21,221 nt of DNA from a virus. Positions 9,601 through 14,724 of this stretch are shown in pieces. Positions within the stretch are counted from its first letter, which is position 1; every line of letters begins with the position of its first letter. The position numbers were made by a program, and so were the translations under genes. The DNA lies in the IMG/VR virus record IMGVR_UViG_3300027714_000158, positions 1-21,221 of that record. One strand, 5' to 3'. The notes under the pieces are model-generated. The model did no database searches. It was not told the origin of the DNA and saw nothing but the letters and a program-made list of their open reading frames with translations.

Positions 9601-11055
9601 ATTTTAAGAACAAGTGCACATTTATTAACTATTGGAGCAAGAGAATTAACAAGTACTAATCCTTTTATAAGACAAATGGGAGCAAGAAGATTAGTAGGTT
9701 CTGCAGCAGTATTTGGTGGTACAGGTAAAATTATTGAGAGTGCTGCAAAAAAAATAACAGGTGTAGATTCAGAAAAAATGGAAGCTTTTCAAAGATCTAT
9801 TGGGCCAGACTATCAAAAAAATTCAAACTTAATTCCTTTAACACAAGCCGATAAAAAAGGTAATTTTAAATATTTTAATTTTTCTTATACTAACCCATAT
9901 GATTCAATGCTTAGACCCATTAATGCGATATTAAATGCTTATGGTAATGGAAAATTAACAAATCAGTCTGTAGACCAAATAGTGTATAATGCTTTATTTT
10001 ATGATAATTTAAATAACGCACCAGGTGCATTAACTGAATTTTTTTCTCCCTTTATAAGTGAGTCTATTGGTGCTAGTGCCATAGCAGATTTAACTCTTAG
10101 AAACGGTAGAACTAAACAAGGAAAAACTATTTTTTATGAAAATGATACTTTTTTTGAAAAATTAGATTCTTCATTTGGTCATTTAATAGGACAGTTAGAA
10201 CCAGGTGGATCAAGAAGTGCTAGAAGAGTATGGAAAGGTGTTACTCAAGACTTTACTGATTACGGTACCACTTATGATAGTGCAACAGAATTAGTAGCTT
10301 TAATGTCAGGTCTTCGTGTAGAAGAAGCAAAACCTTTAGATAGTTTACCTTTTGTTGTAACTTCTTATGCTAAAGATTTATCTAACATACAAAAAAAATT
10401 TTCTTCTAATATATATCGTCCAAATTTAGATCTTAATGCAAGAATAGGTTATATGTCTGAATATTTAAAAGATAATTATGATACTCAAAGTAGAATGAGT
10501 TTAGTTTTAAAAGATATGGAAAATATGGGTGTAGACATAGATGAGATAGAAGATAAAATAGGTGTAAGATTAAAAAATAAAACAAGAGTTAACGCTTTAA
10601 TGAACAATGAATTTGTAGCTCCTAGTATAAGTCAATCTAGAGTTCAATCTATCATAGATAAATTATATGAAGAAAATCCAGAACAAGCTATAAAAATAGA
10701 AAACAGTTTTGAAGCAGCAGCAGATTTATTTGATGATTTAAGATATGATTTAGAAGCAATAGAGCTCGGTCAAAGTCCTAGTATTATAACTGACACTATT
10801 GAATCTATATTAAACCCCGAACCTAGAACTAATGCAGCACCTAGTATTGATTTAGGATCTTTTCAAACTCAACCTAAAGCAGAACTTCCTTCTCAAATAA
10901 CAGGTACTCCTGTTGCTCCTAACATAATTCAATCTTCTCAAACGCTAGGAAATATATATGGAATAAATAAAAACACAGGATTAACAGCAAGTGAAAATGC
11001 TTTACTGTCAGATGAATATAAAGCAATGAGACTTAAACAAAGGAATCTAGCATGA
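6610..11055 (+). CDS. Giant internal virion/ejection protein (1481 aa)
   Basis: The ATG at 6610 follows GGAG in TAGGAGACTAA. At 1481 residues this is by far the largest gene here, in the size class of T7 gp16 (about 1300 residues), the largest ejected protein of that phage. The N-terminal 220 residues contain weakly hydrophobic segments around 89-113 (ITSILGQFALPAGAAIKIAN) and 195-217 (GGGLTAALPVAGTLGFKYG). A conserved-looking block near residues 746-780 reads QIGKTVFSPMTQVRNVSTAS followed by an Ala/Gly/Leu stretch; I recall similar 'KTVLSPxTHxRN' blocks in other very large marine phage proteins. Residues 914-965 are a likely coiled coil. The C-terminal 100 residues are Pro/Thr/Ser-rich linker. 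I see no lysozyme or transglycosylase motif. It is followed by an ATGA overlap with the next gene. Virion location is an inference from size and position. Confidence 0.65.
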   Translation: MAEKDDSLFGGIFSEPIEEIKPDTTGALDYLVDIPVGAVKGVSQAVKGLLQLGAMPVDYLADTNLITAIDNVFDKITPETETVVGDITSILGQFALPAGAAIKIANGVVKLSKASQIVKLNSLPTLGAKGAELAKRAGYYGSIGGITDFAVSTPGDLATLSETVGFGEAYKGDELEGSLKAEEFFKEKIRFGAEGALLGGGLTAALPVAGTLGFKYGLKPAGKALAYVGGKTMRAIDYTVFNPISLLAKKEGVGRGARNTMEFFGNQSTKLRKKLNIPDPKEWKFYSPEPTAPFKERFFLKLDKFKNQFTSSGPLSVGAADDLAKFQNAVQAEEKSIVKIMNGIDKDFKNIAEGAEIVKLPKYLRTNKLRYPEKITAIDDQMYLRNNDLLYDYIQAPRTSTRAGGKPIYKDSEEALSILNKLPKKTQIEAKQLKERINDLGIRYSKILMENPDKAIADFGSSIMNSGGAYLKQVFSVMKNKAYAFDVQKITGAKDFFKKNTVPKIMNEQPEIIEGLMKDKSITRNEAIDLFSDRTMAQLQKSLIESNRNPESLFRLIASTFKIDKRGELLDISKNIVKDGKEVQVLTSEGSFIRAGGSVPDLMKKVIKDESFEAVNRAFLEPIKDYRAAVTDTFLQTAKNVYQREFFDKFTDSALKNGYAFRSREVARAANIPTNNLQQIKSTYDSGADSLDLLQSKIFNSGIDERGMASGIYTTPEIANAIKGTEEYLTKMYDIPLYSALMSVKAAGQIGKTVFSPMTQVRNVSTASFFALASGLIGGRVSLTDSFKLMADDIFPGKFVRASDVAKQMENRIARGVVDQNIEVNEIKTILEKAKKGKFTLSALMENPTVKKAFDLYQGGDNVWKVYADDFYQDALGTALSHASKSQITRNVSGDQVIRENIIDWYKVVGKQDDVVSDLTKANDDIAKIDIDLKKATNANKQSLLNQKENLVQQFKDVKDISAYLVTNTIPTYSKVPAIIKNIRNLPLGNFVAFPAEILRTSAHLLTIGARELTSTNPFIRQMGARRLVGSAAVFGGTGKIIESAAKKITGVDSEKMEAFQRSIGPDYQKNSNLIPLTQADKKGNFKYFNFSYTNPYDSMLRPINAILNAYGNGKLTNQSVDQIVYNALFYDNLNNAPGALTEFFSPFISESIGASAIADLTLRNGRTKQGKTIFYENDTFFEKLDSSFGHLIGQLEPGGSRSARRVWKGVTQDFTDYGTTYDSATELVALMSGLRVEEAKPLDSLPFVVTSYAKDLSNIQKKFSSNIYRPNLDLNARIGYMSEYLKDNYDTQSRMSLVLKDMENMGVDIDEIEDKIGVRLKNKTRVNALMNNEFVAPSISQSRVQSIIDKLYEENPEQAIKIENSFEAAADLFDDLRYDLEAIELGQSPSIITDTIESILNPEPRTNAAPSIDLGSFQTQPKAELPSQITGTPVAPNIIQSSQTLGNIYGINKNTGLTASENALLSDEYKAMRLKQRNLA

Positions 11056-11543
11056 TGAGTCCTTCAGAGTTATATCAATATTATTTGAATAATCCTTATA
11101 ATCAAAATCAAGGTATAATGGGTACTGAAAACATTAATTCTGTTTCTCAAGTACCTCAAATTCCTGCTTCTATGACCACGGACCAAGGATCTGATGATAA
11201 TATAAACCCAAATCCTCCTGGATCAGGGATCACAAATAATTATAATGGACTACCTATACGATTTAGAGATATAGCAAGTTTAGTTTTAAATCCTATATAT
11301 GGAATTCCAAATATTGTAGCTAGAGCAAATAACTACAACAGTCCTATTGATTATGCTAAAAGAAATTTTATAGGCACTGGATATGATTCAAGTAAGGAAG
11401 AACCAGGTTTAGGTCTTTCACCTACAGAATTAAATTCTTCTGGTCATAGTTATGATGAATCAGGAATGGGTGGTGGATACAATGAAGGAGACGGTGGAAG
11501 TTACACTGGAGCAAGTACGGAAGATTGGGGTGGAGGAGAATAA
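11052..11543 (+). CDS. Gly/Ser/Asn-rich phage protein (163 aa)
   Basis: The start ATG at 11052 overlaps the preceding TGA stop (ATGATG; a second in-frame ATG at 11055 is equally possible), with AGGA at 11041-11044 as ribosome binding site. The sequence is polar and low in complexity: MMSPSELYQYYLNNPYNQNQ, an Asn/Pro/Gly-rich linker, one moderately hydrophobic stretch (FRDIASLVLNPIYGIPNIVA, residues 71-90) and a Gly/Ser/Asp/Glu tail ending TEDWGGGE. No Cys, no catalytic motif. The hydrophobic stretch contains Pro and is too weak to call a membrane helix. It sits between the giant virion protein and the holin-like gene. It may be a small structural or assembly protein, or the C-terminal partner of the giant protein. 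I do not recognise a family. Confidence 0.6.
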   Translation: MMSPSELYQYYLNNPYNQNQGIMGTENINSVSQVPQIPASMTTDQGSDDNINPNPPGSGITNNYNGLPIRFRDIASLVLNPIYGIPNIVARANNYNSPIDYAKRNFIGTGYDSSKEEPGLGLSPTELNSSGHSYDESGMGGGYNEGDGGSYTGASTEDWGGGE

Positions 11544-11737
11544 TGGTTAAAGATAATGCTCTTCATAAAATAGAATCTCACGAAAAACTTTGCAGAATTA
11601 TGCAAAAACAAACTCACGACAAAATGTATCAATTACAAAATCAAATTACACGAATAGAAAGAATACTATTAGTATCAGTAGGGGCTTTAATTACAGGTCT
11701 TGGTGGTGTTATTTTAGTGCTCTTGCAAAAATTATAA
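11543..11737 (+). CDS. XhlA/holin-like membrane protein (64 aa)
   Basis: The start is ATG at 11543, sharing a base with the preceding TAA, with GGAGGAG at 11532-11538. The in-frame TTG at 11525 is less likely because it has no ribosome binding site. Residues 1-40 are charged and helical (heptad-like KMYQLQNQITRIER), and residues 41-61 are one membrane helix (ILLVSVGALITGLGGVILVLL) ending with the polar tail QKL. A cytoplasmic coiled coil followed by a single C-terminal transmembrane segment is the layout of the XhlA family, which works with holins and endolysins in phage lysis. No endolysin or second holin is visible in the window, so the partner would lie elsewhere. Alternatives are a pinholin-like pore or an unrelated small membrane anchor. 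The membrane topology is clear; the lysis role is inferred. Confidence 0.65.
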   Translation: MVKDNALHKIESHEKLCRIMQKQTHDKMYQLQNQITRIERILLVSVGALITGLGGVILVLLQKL

Positions 11738-11750
11738 TCATACTTATATT
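11723..11750 (+). promoter_or_regulatory. Candidate promoter for hsp20
   Basis: TTGCAA at 11723-11728 and TATATT at 11745-11750 are separated by 16 bases, a plausible sigma-70 pair. A perfect TATAAT also lies at 11733-11738 but has no good -35 partner. The pair overlaps the end of the holin-like gene and would give a leader of about 50 bases before the hsp20 ATG. Such matches are frequent in A+T-rich DNA. Confidence 0.3.
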
Positions 11751-11795
11751 AACTTTAGGTTGCTTCTAGGAGGACCTATAAATAAACTGTCTAAC

Positions 11796-11803
11796 AAGGA
11801 GGT
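11796..11803 (+). promoter_or_regulatory. Strong ribosome binding site fixing the hsp20 start
   Basis: AAGGAGGT lies five bases before the ATG at 11808 and is the longest Shine-Dalgarno match in the window. It argues for ATG 11808 over the upstream in-frame TTG at 11760. A second AGGAGG at 11768-11773 has no usable start codon at normal spacing and may belong to a leader structure. Confidence 0.75.
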
Positions 11804-11807
11804 TAAT

Positions 11808-12209
11808 ATGACAAATCTAAGTACGTTCCTAAACCATAGTATAGGCTTTGAAGATATCTTCGATCGCTTTAACTTTATATCAAACATAAACACAAGCTTT
11901 CCGCCTTTTAATATAAAAAAAGTTGGAGAAAATAAATACACACTAGAAATGGCTTTAGCTGGATACTCTAAAAAAGATATCAAAGTAGAAGTTGTTAATC
12001 CTAGTGTTTTAATCATAGAAGGATCTTCATTAAAAAATGAAGGTGATTTCGTGCATAAAGGGATTGCTGAGCGTTCTTTTAAAAAACATTTACAGCTACA
12101 AGAATATGTAGAATGTAAAGGTGCAAAATTAGAAGATGGTATGCTTAAAATACAATTGGAATACAGTCCGCCTGAGAATAAAAAAAATAAAGTTATTAAG
12201 ATTGATTAA
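11808..12209 (+). CDS. Small heat-shock protein, Hsp20/alpha-crystallin family
   Basis: This 133-residue protein is an ATP-independent holdase chaperone that binds unfolding proteins in the cytoplasm. After a short N-terminal arm (GFEDIFDRFNF) comes FPPFNIKKVGENKYTLEMAL, AGYSKKDIKVEV, VLIIEG, then KGIAERSFKKHLQL and GAKLEDGMLKIQLEY, and the tail PPENKKNKVIKID. These are the ordered blocks of the alpha-crystallin domain of the IbpA/Hsp20 type, including the 'AGxxKxDIxVEV' strand, the 'G(I)AxRxFxxxxxL' block and the 'A.L.DGmLxIxL' block. The length matches bacterial Hsp20 proteins (about 135-150 residues). The C-terminal 'I-x-I' oligomerisation motif is represented by VIKI. It follows the virion block, with its own leader and ribosome binding site, and its stop overlaps that of the opposing helicase gene. 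Phage copies of Hsp20 are known among marine phages; host acquisition is likely. Confidence 0.9.
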   Translation: MTNLSTFLNHSIGFEDIFDRFNFISNINTSFPPFNIKKVGENKYTLEMALAGYSKKDIKVEVVNPSVLIIEGSSLKNEGDFVHKGIAERSFKKHLQLQEYVECKGAKLEDGMLKIQLEYSPPENKKNKVIKID

Positions 12210-12219
12210 ATCCAATCTT
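12198..12219. terminator. Hairpin at the convergent gene ends
   Basis: AAGATTG (12198-12204) and CAATCTT (12213-12219) form a perfect seven-base stem around an eight-base loop that contains the stop codons of both converging genes (TTAA at 12206-12209). Reading the minus strand, the stem is followed by a T-rich run (plus-strand A-run at 12178-12189), so it would best terminate the helicase transcript. On the plus strand no T-run follows. The stem is A+T-rich and thus modest in stability. Confidence 0.45.
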
Positions 12220-13642
12220 TAAGTTCGTCACCAGTTATCTGAGTGGCGATGTTCATCTTATTTCGCAGAGCTTTAACTATTTTTTCATCAATAGTGTTCT
12301 CTGCGATAAGATCAATGTAAGTCATTTTTTTAGTTTGACCTGCTCTATTAATCCTAGCTTCAGATTGAATTCTTTTTTCATAATCATAACCGTTAGCATA
12401 ATATACCATTGTGTTTGCACCAGTTAAAGTTATTCCATATCCTCCAGTTTGAGGAGTACCAATTATAAATCTTACTTTACTATTTTTATCTTGAATTTGT
12501 TTTATGGCATTTTGTCTGTCTTCAGTTGTAGTATCTCCATAGTAAGTAACATAAGATTCTTTACCAAAAGTTTTTTCTACTGCTTCAATTATAGAAGCAA
12601 TATCATTTCTATAATGTGCCCAAATAACAGCTTTATTTTCTACTTCTTGAAGTATACTTATTAAAGCATCTAATCTTTCGTTTTTTATTTTTTTAATACT
12701 TCCATCATCTGCTGTAAAGTGACCACAAGTAATTTGATGTAATCTCATTAACTGGGTCATTGCAGATTTAGTGGTCATCATTTTACCATCCATTTCTGTC
12801 AATGCAATTTGTTTCATTTGATCATATAGTTTTTGTTGTTCAGGTGTTAAATGTATTATTCTTTTTACATAAGTGTAATCAGGTAAATCTAAACAATCTT
12901 CTTTTAAAACACGATATGAAAAATTTTCTAATTTTTCGGATAACTCCCCAAGGTTTCTATAACCTGTTACTATTTGAACAGAACGTCCACCAAAGTTTGC
13001 TGTTTTCATAACAGCATACCTAGTTCTAAAAGCATAATAAGAAGAGAAATCTAATAGGAACTCATCTAAAAATTCACATTGTTTATAAAGATCTAAAGGT
13101 GATTTAGTAACAGGAGATCCTGTAAGTATTCTTCTATATTTTGCATGCTTTCCTAATGCTACAATAGCTTTAGTTCTTTTAGCATCAGGATTTTTTATTG
13201 TTGTAGACTCATCGATTGCCATCATAGTCTCATGACTATTTAAAAATTTAGCAGCAAACGTTAAACCTTTTTTTGTTGAAAAAGCTTCTACATTCATAAT
13301 TAAAACATCTAACCTATCTGATGTTTCAAAAAGAGAAGATAATTTTTTTTCTTGAGTTTGGTTAATTAAAGCTTTCCATAAAACAATGTTTTTTTCAATG
13401 TGTTCTACCATGTGAATAGGTATTTCTGAATCATACCAATTTTGGTAAACTCCTTTTGGTGCTATAATTAACAGACCATTGATTTTACCTTTATCATAAA
13501 GCATAGATGCATTATCTATTAATACTTTAGTTTTTCCTGTACCCATTTCCATAAAATAGGCATATGCTTCTTTATTCCACGACTTTTCCAATGCTACAAT
13601 TTGATGAGCATAAGGTTTAGTTTTAAACTTATAGTTTATCAT
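12206..13642 (-). CDS. SNF2-family SF2 helicase/translocase
   Basis: The 478-residue product is a DNA-dependent ATPase of superfamily 2. In order: PYAHQ (residues 10-14, Q-like motif), Walker A MGTGKT (33-38), DEST (144-147, the Walker B/DExH position) followed by TIKN, motif III LTGSP (173-177), then in the second RecA-like lobe VIWAHYRNDI, FIIGTPQTGGYGITL, and motif VI RINRAGQ (430-436) with ENTIDEKI behind it. This set is diagnostic of the SNF2 group; the length is short, so it has the motor only, without chromatin- or nuclease-type added domains. Such enzymes are common in phages and may act in replication fork handling or recombination. It is the only minus-strand gene in the window. Its stop overlaps that of hsp20 by four bases (TTAA), and its start lies in a 64-bp divergent promoter gap. 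A defence-related role is possible but has no support here. Confidence 0.9.
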   Translation of the reverse strand: MINYKFKTKPYAHQIVALEKSWNKEAYAYFMEMGTGKTKVLIDNASMLYDKGKINGLLIIAPKGVYQNWYDSEIPIHMVEHIEKNIVLWKALINQTQEKKLSSLFETSDRLDVLIMNVEAFSTKKGLTFAAKFLNSHETMMAIDESTTIKNPDAKRTKAIVALGKHAKYRRILTGSPVTKSPLDLYKQCEFLDEFLLDFSSYYAFRTRYAVMKTANFGGRSVQIVTGYRNLGELSEKLENFSYRVLKEDCLDLPDYTYVKRIIHLTPEQQKLYDQMKQIALTEMDGKMMTTKSAMTQLMRLHQITCGHFTADDGSIKKIKNERLDALISILQEVENKAVIWAHYRNDIASIIEAVEKTFGKESYVTYYGDTTTEDRQNAIKQIQDKNSKVRFIIGTPQTGGYGITLTGANTMVYYANGYDYEKRIQSEARINRAGQTKKMTYIDLIAENTIDEKIVKALRNKMNIATQITGDELKDWI

Positions 13643-13665
13643 AGTAATGTTACCAATTTCTTTCT

Positions 13666-13701
13666 ATTGACTTCTTATATATAAAAATGCTACATGTCAA
13701 T
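13666..13701. promoter_or_regulatory. Overlapping divergent promoter region with inverted repeat
   Basis: ATTGAC (13666-13671) and GTCAAT (13696-13701) are a perfect inverted repeat flanking a palindromic TTATATATAA (13675-13684). On the minus strand the right arm gives the consensus -35 TTGACA (13700-13695) facing an A+T-rich -10 region (TATAAG at 15 bp spacing, TAAGAA at 17). On the plus strand TTGACT (13667-13672) faces TGC-TACATG (extended -10-like, 13691-13696, 18 bp spacing). The two promoters would use the same DNA, so their firing would be mutually exclusive. A protein binding the repeat could switch them. Confidence 0.45.
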
Positions 13702-13706
13702 GATCA

Positions 13707-14099
13707 ATGAAAGAAAATTTAAATTATCAAGATTTAAAAAATATACATAAAACTATTGTATATGTGACACAAGAATTACCTGGAACACAAGCAGGTAAAC
13801 CAAAATTTAATATTATCGGTGCACAAAAATATGGACAAATTGTCACACTCTTACCAGAATTTTCACAAATTATATTATCGCCAGGTCCTTTAATTTTTAA
13901 ATTAAGAAAATTATTAAGAAACTATACAGATAAAGATTATTTATTATTAACAGGAGATCCTGCTATTATTGGAGTAGCTTGTTCAATTGTTGCTGAAAAA
14001 ACAAACGGAAAGTATAATTTATTAAAATGGGACAGACAAGAACATACTTACTATCCAGTACAAATAAATTTATATGAAAAAGGAGACATAGAGGATTGA
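13707..14099 (+). CDS. Hypothetical phage protein (130 aa), first gene of replication block
   Basis: The product begins MKENLNYQDLKNIHKTIVYV and contains TQELPGTQAGKPKFNIIGAQ, then KYGQIVTLLPEFSQIILSPG, then a loop-and-strand area with DYLLLTGDPAIIGVACSIVA and EKTNGKYNLLKWDRQEHTYY. The alternation of strands and helices suggests a compact alpha/beta fold. LLLTGDPAIIGVAC resembles a nucleotide- or ligand-binding strand-loop-helix turn, but no Walker motif is present. I recall similar proteins in marine phage genomes only as unknowns. No Shine-Dalgarno site precedes the ATG (CATGTCAATGATCA); the candidate promoter would start transcription three or four bases upstream, so the mRNA may be nearly leaderless. 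Placement as the first gene after the divergent promoter suggests early expression. The function is unknown. Confidence 0.65.
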   Translation: MKENLNYQDLKNIHKTIVYVTQELPGTQAGKPKFNIIGAQKYGQIVTLLPEFSQIILSPGPLIFKLRKLLRNYTDKDYLLLTGDPAIIGVACSIVAEKTNGKYNLLKWDRQEHTYYPVQINLYEKGDIED

Positions 14100-14124
14100 C
14101 ATTGATAAAATAATTGTTTATACA
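14096..14124 (+). promoter_or_regulatory. Consensus-like sigma-70 promoter for the replication genes
   Basis: A perfect -35 hexamer TTGACA at 14096-14101 is followed by exactly 17 bases and TATACA at 14119-14124. The -35 overlaps the TGA stop of the preceding gene. The predicted start, near 14131, gives a leader of about 30 bases that includes AAGGAG at 14149-14154, seven bases from the next ATG. This is the best promoter match in the window and would be read by host RNA polymerase. Confidence 0.6.
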
Positions 14125-14161
14125 AAATTAGAAAGTTAAAAATAAAACAAGGAGAAGAAAC

Positions 14162-14713
14162 ATGAACCAAATAAACTTTGAGCAAGATAAGACTGAGGCA
14201 ATAAACCAAACTAATGATGTAAAGTCATTATCAGAACAAGTCCTTAAACTTCGTAATTTAGAAGATCAAATAAAAAATACTGAGGACGATTTAAAAAAAC
14301 TAAAAAAAGATGCAGATCTTCTTTCAGGAGAAATCATACCTACTATGATGACTGAAATGAATATATCTACTTTAAAATTAGCAGACGGATCAGGAGTTGA
14401 GATTAAACCCGTCTACGGTGCTTCTATTCCTATTGATAGAAAAGAAGAAGCATTTAACTGGCTTCGTAGTAATGACCTAGGTGACCTTATTAAAAATGAG
14501 GTTACTGTTTCCTTTGGTCGTAACGAGGATAACAAGGCCCTGGCTTATGCTAACCTTGCACAAGGTCAAGGATTTCAACCCTTCCAGAAGTTAAAGGTTG
14601 AACCCATGACACTTAAAGCGTTGGTTAGAGAGCGTATCGAATCTGGAAAAGATATGCCCTCTGATCTATTTAATGTGTTTGCAGGAAACAAAACCAAAAT
14701 AACAAGAACATAA
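14162..14713 (+). CDS. Conserved phage protein, coiled-coil N-terminus (183 aa)
   Basis: It starts at ATG 14162 with AAGGAG seven bases upstream. Residues 20-55 are a probable coiled coil (LSEQVLKLRNLEDQIKNTED followed by Asp/Lys-rich heptads). Then come EIIPTMMTEMNISTLKLADG, SGVEIKPVYGASIPI, EEAFNWLRSNDLGDLIKNEV, and a C-terminal part with VEPMTLKALVRERIESGKDM followed by PSDLFNVF. I recall this block order ('IP.mm.E.....l.l.dG', 'I...r...a..wL', 'TLkalv.ErI..G...P..lF') from phage replication and recombination regions, always without assigned function. It is transcribed from the strongest promoter seen here and lies in front of the primase and polymerase genes. Arginine codons are mostly CGT (4 of 7), unlike the AGA-dominated virion genes, which may reflect high expression or another origin. 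Confidence 0.75.
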   Translation: MNQINFEQDKTEAINQTNDVKSLSEQVLKLRNLEDQIKNTEDDLKKLKKDADLLSGEIIPTMMTEMNISTLKLADGSGVEIKPVYGASIPIDRKEEAFNWLRSNDLGDLIKNEVTVSFGRNEDNKALAYANLAQGQGFQPFQKLKVEPMTLKALVRERIESGKDMPSDLFNVFAGNKTKITRT

Positions 14714-14724
14714 TAAGGAAGAAA

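Noticed and set aside
11525-11542. TTG start extending the holin-like gene by six residues
   Set aside because: The ATG at 11543 has GGAGGAG at proper spacing and a one-base overlap with the previous stop, as elsewhere in this genome.
11760-11807. TTG start extending Hsp20 by 16 residues
   Set aside because: The ATG at 11808 has the strongest ribosome binding site in the window and the extension is unlike Hsp20 N-termini.
11744-12016. Reverse-strand frame (90 codons) over hsp20
   Set aside because: It is antisense to a clear Hsp20 gene and has no supporting signals.
12206-13642. SNF2 gene as part of a defence system
   Set aside because: Only the motor is present, without nuclease, methylase or phospholipase partners next to it; phage replication or recombination use is simpler.
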